A stretch of DNA of 64,000 nucleotides from Mucilaginibacter sp. SJ (GTDB lineage Bacteria; Bacteroidota; Bacteroidia; Sphingobacteriales; Sphingobacteriaceae), in assembly GCF_028993635.1 (NCBI RefSeq), contig NZ_CP118631.1:5580001-5644000 (forward strand), in the 5' to 3' direction. Numbering within the stretch: position 1 is the stretch's first letter; every line of letters begins with the position of its first letter. The notes beneath the pieces were generated by a model. It ran no database searches. It was not told the origin of the DNA and saw only the letters and a list, made by a program, of their open reading frames with translations. Both the position numbers and the translations under genes were made by a program. Below, piece by piece: positions 17,912 through 25,445 of the stretch.

Positions 17912-18895
17912 ATGGAAAATATTAGCCGTAAAAGATTTATTGCTTCGGCCGCAATAGCTGCCGCCGGCTTACCTTTTGGTTTAAGTGCTTTGGCTAAGCA
18001 GTCACCCTTAAATACTGACGTTGCTACAGATAACCCCTCTGTGGGTGGAAAAATAAAAGTGAGCATATTTTCCAAACATATGCACTGGCTTAATTATGCC
18101 GATATGGCCGTTTTAACGGCACAGCTTGGTTTTGACGGAATTGACCTTACTGTAAGGCCCGATGGGCACGTACTGCCCGAACGTGTCGCCGATGACCTGC
18201 CTAAAGCGGTTGAAGCTATTGAAAAAGCCGGACTCAAGGTTTATACCATAGCAACCAATATTAAAACTGCAGATGAAAAATACACCGAGCCGATCCTGAA
18301 AACGGCATCGGCATTGAGCATTAAATATTACCGTACCGCCTGGTTTAATTATGATAAGGCCACCAGTGTACCGGCCAATATCAGGGCTATCAATAAACAA
18401 CTGGCCGGCCTTGCCGGGCTCAATAAAAAGTATGGCATGCACGGCGGTTATCAAAACCACTCCGGCGATTTGTTTGGAGCATCGCAATGGGATTTATGGC
18501 TGAGTCTTGAAGGACTCGACCCTAATAACATCGGTTGCCAATACGATGTAAGGCATGCAACAACCGAAGGTGCCGATACCTGGCCTGTTACACTTGACCT
18601 GTTGAAGGCTTATTCCAAAACAATCAATGTAAAAGATTTTTACTGGGAGAAAAAGGGCGACAAATGGCGGGTGAAAAGTGTGCCATTAGGCGAGGGTATG
18701 GTTGATTATAAAAAATACTTCAGCCTGCTAAAACAATACAATATCAATGGCCCCATGAGCCTGCACTGCGAATATCCCTTAGGCGGGGCAGAGGATGGTA
18801 AACGTGAGCTGATTATTAGTAAGGATGAGTTTTCGGCCGCTTTAAAAAAGGATTTGACCAGATTGCGTGGATGGCTGGCAGAGTATGACCTGTAG
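17912..18895 (+). CDS. Exported sugar phosphate isomerase/epimerase-like TIM-barrel protein
   Basis: The 327-residue protein has a Tat-like signal (SRKRFIASAAIAAAG, an RK variant of twin-arginine) and an AP-endonuclease-2/xylose-isomerase-like barrel. Candidate metal ligands lie in YQNHSGD, QYDVRHATTEG, INVKDFYW and MSLHCEYPLGG. Such proteins handle sugars or inositol derivatives in the periplasm; the substrate cannot be told. It stands alone. A second barrel of the same superfamily, with a true RR motif, is at 37543. Confidence 0.85.
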   Translation: MENISRKRFIASAAIAAAGLPFGLSALAKQSPLNTDVATDNPSVGGKIKVSIFSKHMHWLNYADMAVLTAQLGFDGIDLTVRPDGHVLPERVADDLPKAVEAIEKAGLKVYTIATNIKTADEKYTEPILKTASALSIKYYRTAWFNYDKATSVPANIRAINKQLAGLAGLNKKYGMHGGYQNHSGDLFGASQWDLWLSLEGLDPNNIGCQYDVRHATTEGADTWPVTLDLLKAYSKTINVKDFYWEKKGDKWRVKSVPLGEGMVDYKKYFSLLKQYNINGPMSLHCEYPLGGAEDGKRELIISKDEFSAALKKDLTRLRGWLAEYDL

Positions 18896-18966
18896 GTCTC
18901 GTTCAACGCATTACAGGTTTAAGTATCCGCGCTTCAACCTGTCATTTTTTTTTACTCCCCTAAAAC

Positions 18967-18997
18967 TTGTTTTATAACAAATTTGTTACTAAATTTA
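18967..18997 (+). promoter_or_regulatory. Candidate promoter with operator-like palindrome upstream of doxX
   Basis: A -33-like TTG (18967-18969) is followed after 20 bases by TAAATTTA (18990-18997), one base from the Bacteroidota -7 consensus TAnnTTTG. The perfect 14-bp palindrome TAACAAATTTGTTA (18975-18988) fills the spacer, where a repressor would block polymerase. The DoxX start is 80 bases downstream. Confidence 0.4.
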
Positions 18998-19077
18998 ATA
19001 ACAGCATGCCCGTCGCTTGATCTCCCTGATCGCCCCGGGTTGCTCATAACCAATTATTAAACTAAAAGGAGGGCTTT

Positions 19078-19515
19078 ATGAATCTGGTTCATAAAATTGA
19101 ACACTGGGGCGACACTCATCACCCTAAAGTTTTGGATATTGTGCGTATTGTTCTTGGCGTATTTTTACTGATGAAAGGCATAACTTTTATGGAAAATACA
19201 TCATACCTGCGAGGTATTATTACCGATCAGGATGTTATTAATGTATCGCCAGATATGCTGATGATCCTGGTATACTATGTATCATTTGCCCACATGGTTG
19301 GTGGTATACTCATAGCCATGGGTATATTAACCCGTTTGGGCTGCATTATTCAGATCCCTATATTGGTGGGCGCAGTATTTTTAACAGGGATTTTCCAGGA
19401 ACCTATCAATACCATGTTATGGCCATCAATTACAGCTCTGGCTCTGCTTATACTATTTACCATTTTAGGCTCCGGTCCATGGTCATTGGATAAAGTACTG
19501 TCGTTTAAGGGATAA
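19078..19515 (+). CDS. DoxX family membrane protein
   Basis: The 145-residue inner-membrane protein has four hydrophobic helices (about residues 19-38, 61-83, 88-108 and 117-137), with the DoxX pattern RIVLGVFLLMKG early and MGILTRLGCIIQ in the middle. DoxX relatives are linked to quinone or thiol redox balance; the substrate is unknown. The start is supported by an unusually good purine run, AAAGGAGGG, 4 bases before the ATG, which is rare in this group. It is convergent with the UBP zinc-finger gene. Confidence 0.88.
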   Translation: MNLVHKIEHWGDTHHPKVLDIVRIVLGVFLLMKGITFMENTSYLRGIITDQDVINVSPDMLMILVYYVSFAHMVGGILIAMGILTRLGCIIQIPILVGAVFLTGIFQEPINTMLWPSITALALLILFTILGSGPWSLDKVLSFKG

Positions 19516-19590
19516 TGGAGAGATAAGAAATCAAGAGCCAGGAAAGGAATTTCTTTTAACTAACACCAAAACTGTAAAACTCCCAATTTG

Positions 19591-19627
19591 GGACTTAAAA
19601 CTTCGAACTCAAGACTTCCGACTTCCA
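19591..19627. repeat. Degenerate short tandem ACTTC repeat
   Basis: Between doxX and the convergent UBP gene the unit ACTT(C) recurs about every 8 bases (gACTTaaaACTTCgaACTCaagACTTCcgACTTC). It may be a relic of a tandem repeat or a repeated intergenic element. Confidence 0.35.
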
Positions 19628-19628
19628 A

Positions 19629-19895
19629 TTAATATCCTTTAACGGCTTCATCTACATAACACCATAGCCAGCGCTCACCTGGTTCGGCAGATATAACTAC
19701 GGGATGGCCTGTAGCGTGGAAATGCTTAGTCATATGCGTATTGGGTGAACTATCGCAGCAAAGTGTAACGCCGCAGGTTTGGCAGGTACGCAGGTGCAGC
19801 CATGAACCGTGATGTTTTATGCATTCCTCACAAACGTAGCCTTTGGGCTCGGTTATGCTTTCAACAGCTTCGATGTGGGCACAGGTTTCTTCCAT
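19629..19895 (-). CDS. UBP-type zinc finger protein
   Basis: An 88-residue protein that is almost entirely a ZnF-UBP fold: CAHIEAV at the start, CEECIKHHGSWLHLRTC, TCGVTLCCDSSPNTHMTKHFHATGHPVV and a closing WLWCYVDE. In eukaryotes this domain binds ubiquitin C-termini; in bacteria it occurs as a small stand-alone protein. It starts 23 bases after the receiver-oxidoreductase gene, so it is the third gene of a kinase, receiver-oxidoreductase, UBP operon. The bacterial role is unknown. Confidence 0.9.
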   Translation of the reverse strand: MEETCAHIEAVESITEPKGYVCEECIKHHGSWLHLRTCQTCGVTLCCDSSPNTHMTKHFHATGHPVVISAEPGERWLWCYVDEAVKGY

Positions 19896-19918
19896 AGGTG
19901 TATGTAGTGATTAATAAT

Positions 19919-21580
19919 TTAAACTTCGGCAAGATATTTATGTACAAAACTTATAGCCATTGAGCCTTCGCCTACGGCAGATGCCACGCGGTTCATAGCC
20001 CCGGCACGCACATCGCCGGCCGCAAATATACCCGGGCAACTGGTTTCTAACAGGAACGGATCGCGTTTAAGCTTCCAAACTTTTCCAAAGCTTTCATAGC
20101 TGCGCAACTCACGGCCGGTTTCAATAAAGTCTTTACTGTTTTTAATAATATCCAGCTTTATCCAGTCGGTATAAGGTTTAGCGCCAATAAATATATACAA
20201 CGCGTTAGCCGTTTTAACCTCAGATTCTTTGGTTTTACAGTTTTGTATCGTAAGCTTTTCAAGGCAGTTGGTACCTTCGGCCTCAATTACCTCGGTATTT
20301 GGCATAACCTTTATATTGGGCGTATCGGCAATCTGGTTGATCAGGTAGGCAGACATAGTTGCCGTCAAATCATCCCTGCGGATAATGATATGCACGTTTT
20401 TCGCAAATTTGGAAAGGTACATAGCTGCCTGCCCTGCCGAGTTACCTCCGCCAATTACAAACACCTCTTTACCTGTACATGCCGAAGCTTCGGTAGTTGC
20501 AGCGCCATAATAAATGCCGGCCCCGGTAAAGTTATCAACACCTTTAACTTCCAGCTTGCGGTAGTCAACCCCGGTAGTAATTACTACTGTACGGCTGATG
20601 ATCTCCGGCCCGTCATCTAAAATAATAGTCTTGTAGCCATCTTTTTGTTTGATATCGCTAACAGATTGCGGTGATAAAAATTCGGCACCCAAACGCATAG
20701 CCTGGCTTATGGCGCGACGGGTAAGATCGGCACCGCTTAAGCCTGCCGGGAAACCCAGATAGTTTTCAATACGTGAGCTGGTACCGGCCTGCCCGCCCGG
20801 CGCTTTACGCTCAATCAATAAAGTTTTTAGGCCTTCAGATGAACCATAAACAGCGGCGGCTAATCCTGCCGGACCTGCACCTATAATTACCACGTCATAG
20901 ACGTCGGTAAGCTGGGTAGGATTTTTACCCATTTTATCGGCAATATCCCTTATGGTTGGTTTTGTTAAACAACTGCCATCCTCAAATATAACCATCGGCA
21001 AATCATCGGTTGTGCGGTTATTGATGGTAAGCAAACTGGCCGAATCGATATTTTTTTCGATGTCAAACCAGCGATAAGGGATCAGGTTACCGGCTAAAAA
21101 ATCTTTTATAACGTGCGATTGAGGCGAAAACTGGTAACCTACCAGCTTCATACCCACAAATTCGGGGATGTAGTGGCTGTGCCAGTCGCCAAGCAGGTCA
21201 TTAATTACCGGGTAAAGCTTTTCCTCGGGAGGATTCCATGGCTTCATCAGGTAATAATCAAGCTGCACATCGTTGATGGCTTTAATGGCGGCATCAGTAT
21301 CGGAGTAGGCGGTCAGTAGTACACGTTTAGCTTCGGGGAATACTTTTTTCGCTTTCTCCAGAAATTTAACGCCTTCCATTTCGGGCATGCGCTGATCGCA
21401 CAAAAATAAGGCGACCACCTCCGAACTGTTTTTCAGTTCAATAAGGGTATCATATGCCTCATTTGCCGATGTTGTGCTTAGTATTTTATATTCTTTGCCA
21501 TACTGCGACTTTAAATCGCGGCTTATTGACCGCAGTACCTGCGGATCATCATCTATGGAAAATATTATCGGACGGCTCAT
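19919..21580 (-). CDS. Fused response-regulator receiver/thioredoxin-reductase-like flavoprotein without CxxC
   Basis: Residues 1-125 are a receiver with the acidic pocket IDDDP, phospho-acceptor Asp62 (LCDQRMPEM), TAYSD and Lys in LMKPW. Residues about 135-215 form a glutaredoxin-like linker domain whose usual Cys positions read SPQSH. Residues 227-553 are a two-dinucleotide-fold reductase with the FAD motif VIIGAGPAGLAAAVYG, NADPH motif VIGGGNSAGQAA and closing FAAGDVR. The redox-active CxxC of thioredoxin reductase is absent: around residues 355-367 the sequence reads GAATTEASACTG. It is therefore a phosphorylation-linked NAD(P)H-flavoprotein of unknown acceptor. It lies in an operon with the upstream kinase and downstream UBP gene. 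Confidence 0.92.
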   Translation of the reverse strand: MSRPIIFSIDDDPQVLRSISRDLKSQYGKEYKILSTTSANEAYDTLIELKNSSEVVALFLCDQRMPEMEGVKFLEKAKKVFPEAKRVLLTAYSDTDAAIKAINDVQLDYYLMKPWNPPEEKLYPVINDLLGDWHSHYIPEFVGMKLVGYQFSPQSHVIKDFLAGNLIPYRWFDIEKNIDSASLLTINNRTTDDLPMVIFEDGSCLTKPTIRDIADKMGKNPTQLTDVYDVVIIGAGPAGLAAAVYGSSEGLKTLLIERKAPGGQAGTSSRIENYLGFPAGLSGADLTRRAISQAMRLGAEFLSPQSVSDIKQKDGYKTIILDDGPEIISRTVVITTGVDYRKLEVKGVDNFTGAGIYYGAATTEASACTGKEVFVIGGGNSAGQAAMYLSKFAKNVHIIIRRDDLTATMSAYLINQIADTPNIKVMPNTEVIEAEGTNCLEKLTIQNCKTKESEVKTANALYIFIGAKPYTDWIKLDIIKNSKDFIETGRELRSYESFGKVWKLKRDPFLLETSCPGIFAAGDVRAGAMNRVASAVGEGSMAISFVHKYLAEV

Positions 21581-21633
21581 AGGGTAAATATGCAGGCAAA
21601 TTAACTAATATTTTTGGTAAAATCAGTTTTTTG

Positions 21634-23052
21634 CTAACCATTTATCGGGAAGCAAACTATAAACTCGGTATGCCCTGGCCTTGATTTTACCTTTATTGAA
21701 CCGCGATGCTGCTTCACAATACGCTGCACCACTTCAAGGCCCATGCCGGTACCTTTGCCCATTTCTTTTGTGGTAAAGAACGGATCGTAGATCTGGCTGA
21801 TATTATCTTCGGGTATACCAGGCCCATCATCAATGATTCTTACTTCAACAAAGTCGTTATCTTTTTTTGTGCGGATGGTAAGCGTGCCTCTCTCATTTAT
21901 TTCCATGGCATCAAGGGCATTATCAACCAGGTTGGTCCAAACCTGGTTAAGTTCGCCGATAAGCGCTTTCACTTCGGGCAGGGTTTCATCAAACTCTTCA
22001 ATTACGGTAATATTTTCCTTCCTGATCTTGTACCCCAGCATGGTAATCGTGTTACGGATCCCTACGTGGATATCGGCATACTGCTTATCCTGCGCGCGGT
22101 CCATGTGAGTAAACGTTTTAACGGAACTTACCAATTCGGCAATACGTCGTGCAGACTCCTGGATATCTTCAATCATCTTTTCGCCCATTAGCTTGGCACT
22201 AAGCCAACCCATAATAATGGATACCGCATGTTCGGGTATATGCGCCTTCAGGGCCTCCAGGTTTTCGGTGGTAAAACTAAAGTCTACAAAGCTTTCGGCT
22301 ATATCATAGGCGTCTTCAACGCCGTTATCTTCCAGCCATTCAGATATTTCATCTTCAAGCTGGGTACGCTGTTTTAGTGTAAGGCGGGTATAGCATTCCT
22401 TTTTATTCAGGATCCTGAACAACTCGTCGGTCAAACCGTCAACCTGTTCATCACTGGCCCTTATGGCAAACATGTTTTTTAGGTGGGCAGGCACCATACG
22501 CAGGTGTTTTCTTAATGATAACGAATCGCGTACGATGGCCGATGCCGGGTTATTAAGCTCATGAGCCAAACCTGCAGATAGCTTGCCTAAAGCCATCATT
22601 TTATCGTTTTGCTGCTGCATGGCGGTAAAATCCCGTACCCGGGTGGTCATGATATGAACCAATGCCTGGGTGAGCTCAAAATGGTGTTGGATCATCTCCA
22701 TGATCTCGCCCGTAGGATAGCTCAATACGGTTAGTTCGCCAACAGCCTGAGCATAACCTTTGGCTATAAGGCCGCGCGAATAGGGCATATAACCGGTAAT
22801 GCTTCCTTTTTCAACCAGGGTATAATCACGGCGTGAGCCCTGTTGCATCATAAAGAAACGCAGATTGCCCTCCATTATAAAATGCGGGCCTGTAAGGTCC
22901 TGGCCCGGCTCCATCAGGTATTCACCATCTTCAAATGTTAAGATCTCACTTTTATCAATCAGCCACTGCAGCTGATCGTCGGGTATATTGGCCAAAGCTT
23001 CAAAAGCTTTCAAGTCTGATACGCTTACCTGTAGTTCACTTACCTTTTGCAT
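21634..23052 (-). CDS. Sensor histidine kinase with N-terminal CRP-like cyclic-nucleotide-binding fold
   Basis: Residues 12-130 form a CRP/CNB-type beta barrel (LANIPDDQLQWLIDKSEIL, EDGEYLMEPG, FIMEGNLRFF), but the phosphate-binding signature for cyclic nucleotides (GE...RxA) is not recognisable. The H-box LSAGLAHELNNPASAI follows near residue 160, and the ATPase domain near residues 345-470 has LNQVWTNLVDNALDAM, DDGPGIP and GKGTGMGLEV. There is no membrane segment, so it is cytosolic. It lies 53 bases upstream of the receiver-fused oxidoreductase, its likely phosphotransfer target. Confidence 0.92.
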   Translation of the reverse strand: MQKVSELQVSVSDLKAFEALANIPDDQLQWLIDKSEILTFEDGEYLMEPGQDLTGPHFIMEGNLRFFMMQQGSRRDYTLVEKGSITGYMPYSRGLIAKGYAQAVGELTVLSYPTGEIMEMIQHHFELTQALVHIMTTRVRDFTAMQQQNDKMMALGKLSAGLAHELNNPASAIVRDSLSLRKHLRMVPAHLKNMFAIRASDEQVDGLTDELFRILNKKECYTRLTLKQRTQLEDEISEWLEDNGVEDAYDIAESFVDFSFTTENLEALKAHIPEHAVSIIMGWLSAKLMGEKMIEDIQESARRIAELVSSVKTFTHMDRAQDKQYADIHVGIRNTITMLGYKIRKENITVIEEFDETLPEVKALIGELNQVWTNLVDNALDAMEINERGTLTIRTKKDNDFVEVRIIDDGPGIPEDNISQIYDPFFTTKEMGKGTGMGLEVVQRIVKQHRGSIKVKSRPGHTEFIVCFPING

Positions 23053-23353
23053 AAATTAAAAGTAGGGAATATTATTCAATGATGTAAAAATGAGGTAAAA
23101 AATTGCAATAGGGTGAAGCTGTGCAGGATGGATTTTGTTTGTCTGTACCAGGATTTTGTCTGAACCGGGATTTAGGGGATTATTGGATTCCCTGGATTCG
23201 TGTCCTCACGAATCGCTTTATTAATATTGAAAGTTGATGGCTTTGAAGGCGATCGTGGAGACACGATCGCAGGGGCAGAATATAGAATGGCTCAGTTAAT
23301 CTTCAGGCTGCATTCAAAAATCCTGAAATCAGGAAAATCCTATAAATCCGGGT
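23053..23353. other. 301-base region occupied mostly by a palindromic repeat element
   Basis: Apart from about 100 bases of leader for the CRP-domain kinase, the region is filled by the inverted-repeat element at 23161-23356. No frame here has coding signs. Confidence 0.6.
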
Positions 23354-23356
23354 TCA
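23161..23356. repeat. MITE-like palindromic element with 13-bp terminal inverted repeats
   Basis: The ends TGAACCGGGATTT (23161-23173) and AAATCCGGGTTCA (23344-23356) are inverted copies with one mismatch. Inside, GGATT/AATCC words recur about every 9 bases in both arms. Two tight hairpins lie within: GATTCGTG/CACGAATC (23195-23214, 4-base loop) and GCGATCGTG/CACGATCGC (23249-23270, loop GAGA), the second being roughly an inverted copy of the first. The left end is preceded by a partial duplication of its own start. The right end overlaps the lytT stop codon. It has no coding capacity. Confidence 0.6.
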
Positions 23357-24097
23357 ATTCCATTTGCTCAAAAATACCCCGAAGGCTTCTTTATACTGAT
23401 CCCCAACGGTAATGTTCACTTTACCTATCTGTAAAGCGTTGCGGGTAATGGAGTTGATTTTATTGAGCGATACAATGAATGAACGATGTACACGCATAAA
23501 ACATTTGGATGGCAGTTTTTCTTCCAAAGCTTTTAAACTGGTGAGGGAAAGCAATGGTTTTTCCTTATCCTGAAGATAGATTTTTACATAATCTTTCAAA
23601 CCTTCAATGTACAAGATGTCATTAAGAGCGATCCTTACTAACTGGTATTCTATCTTTAAAAACAAGTACTCTTCCTCTTCGGGTTCAGCGGCAATTACGG
23701 TTGCAGGACTGTTCGAGCGATTCACCAGTTCAAAATAAGTTAGGGCTTTGTTTGAAGCATGCAAAAATTCTTCGTAGTTAAAGGGTTTGAGCAGGTAATC
23801 GAGGGCATCAACCCGGTAGCCTTCAATAGCAAACTGGTTGTAGGCGGTGGTGAAAATAATGCGGGGTTTATTTGCTCCGCGACTGTCAAGCACCCGTGCG
23901 AGTTCCATGCCGTTAAGGTTAGGCATCTGGATGTCCAGGAAAATAAGGTCAACCTTTTGATCCTGTAAGCCAACAAGCGCCTCAACGGCACTGCTGTAAC
24001 GGCCAATGAGTTTCAGGAAAGGGGTTTGTTCTATAAAAGCACAAACGAGGCCCAGCGCGAGTGGCTCATCATCAACAGCTATGCAGTTAATTATCAT
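23354..24097 (-). CDS. LytR/AlgR-type response regulator (receiver + LytTR)
   Basis: The 247-residue regulator has a receiver (AVDDEP, phospho-acceptor Asp55 in FLDIQMPNLNG, FTTAYNQ, LLKPF) and a C-terminal LytTR DNA-binding domain (residues 145-245, DILYIEGLKDYVKIYL, FMRVHRSFIVSLNKI). The start overlaps the stop of the sensor kinase gene by 4 bases, so the two are translationally coupled. Its own stop codon is the outermost TGA of the palindromic element's right end, which may have replaced the original C-terminus. The likely target is the divergent outer-membrane barrel gene. Confidence 0.93.
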   Translation of the reverse strand: MIINCIAVDDEPLALGLVCAFIEQTPFLKLIGRYSSAVEALVGLQDQKVDLIFLDIQMPNLNGMELARVLDSRGANKPRIIFTTAYNQFAIEGYRVDALDYLLKPFNYEEFLHASNKALTYFELVNRSNSPATVIAAEPEEEEYLFLKIEYQLVRIALNDILYIEGLKDYVKIYLQDKEKPLLSLTSLKALEEKLPSKCFMRVHRSFIVSLNKINSITRNALQIGKVNITVGDQYKEAFGVFLSKWN

Positions 24098-25164
24098 GAC
24101 AGGTTAAGGGTTAAGTGAACAGTATAGATATTGGCGGTTACATCCTCGGTAATATCCAGTTTATATTTCCCTGCATAGAGCAAATCAAGCCGGCGAATAG
24201 TATTGGTTAAACCGATACCTTTATTTTCGCCAATGTTTAGGTTATGATCTTTATAGATGCCATTCTCTACCTTTAACTCCAGCAGGTTATCATGCTGATC
24301 AATAATGATGCGGATAGCGCTTGGCTCCGTAGCGCTGATGCCGTGTTTAAAGGCGTTTTCTACAAAAGGTAAAAAAATCATCGGGGCCACGGTTACATCG
24401 TTAGTGTGTGCAGGCGGAGTAAAGGTAACGGTTACTTTTTGGGTAAGGCGCAGTTCCATAAGGCTGATATAGTCTTTAATGAAAGCTACCTCCTGGCTTA
24501 ATAATGCCGTACCATGCTGCGTATCATATAATACATACCGCATCATGCGCGAAAGCTGGTGCAATGCCTTGCGCGACGTTTCGGCATTAACATGCGTAAG
24601 CGCATAGATGTTATTAAGCGTATTGAAAAAGAAATGAGGGTTGATCTGCGCTTTCAGAAACGATAATTCGGAACTGATTTTATCCTGCTCCAGGGCCTGG
24701 CGCAGGCGGATATCCATTTGCCATTTTTGTATTGCCGTAATACTGGTACTAATACCTAAAACCAGGGCCACTATAACAGTGCCAAAAAAATCCCAGCCGC
24801 CGCGGTCCCTTGGTTTTGGCGGGCGGTGCTGCCGGTGAAAAACGGCTTCCATATGCTCATGCATATGCAGCACCTTATCGGCCCAGCTATTGAGTAGCAA
24901 AAAAACAATTACCACTCCCACAACAACTATAAAGTACATCCCTATACGGTCATGCAATAAAAATCGCGGAACCAGTAATTTACTGTTGAAGTAATAAGCA
25001 GCAACAAGTATAAAAAGGGTAACCGCCTGTTTGACCCAGAACTGGTACGGAATTTCGACATTCCAGCTAAGGGGCTGATAGAAGAACAACAGCAGGCCAA
25101 AAACTACCCATATTAAAATATGGATGAGTATGGTAATGGTGTTGCTTTTTGACTTAAGGCTCAT
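24094..25164 (-). CDS. LytS-like sensor histidine kinase
   Basis: The 356-residue protein has four membrane helices (about residues 8-28, 43-61, 76-95 and 120-142), then a coiled linker and the His_kinase domain with LKAQINPHFFFNTLNNIYAL and an ATPase part ending IGLTNTIRRLDLLYAGK. This is the short LytS/YehU form found widely in Bacteroidota. It is paired with the overlapping LytTR regulator. The stimulus is unknown. A 281-base divergent region separates it from the outer-membrane barrel gene. Confidence 0.93.
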   Translation of the reverse strand: MSLKSKSNTITILIHILIWVVFGLLLFFYQPLSWNVEIPYQFWVKQAVTLFILVAAYYFNSKLLVPRFLLHDRIGMYFIVVVGVVIVFLLLNSWADKVLHMHEHMEAVFHRQHRPPKPRDRGGWDFFGTVIVALVLGISTSITAIQKWQMDIRLRQALEQDKISSELSFLKAQINPHFFFNTLNNIYALTHVNAETSRKALHQLSRMMRYVLYDTQHGTALLSQEVAFIKDYISLMELRLTQKVTVTFTPPAHTNDVTVAPMIFLPFVENAFKHGISATEPSAIRIIIDQHDNLLELKVENGIYKDHNLNIGENKGIGLTNTIRRLDLLYAGKYKLDITEDVTANIYTVHLTLNLS

Positions 25165-25445
25165 TGAAAGCGTTTATTGTAGTGCAGAAAAATAAATTTA
25201 CATATATAATTCAGCAATATTACAAATCAATAAAGCTTTAGGACAATCATAATCGCCCGGGAGGCAAAAAATACCGATGAGCGCCTTGATCTGATCTTTA
25301 AAGCCTGATACAAGCCTTATACAGAGTAACTATCCGTTTTCATGGGCGAAAAATGGTATCCCGTCTATACATTAACAATGCCCGTCTATTCCGTTTTTCA
25401 CGATAAAAATAATGCTATTGTTTTGTGGCTGTTAAACAGCATAAA

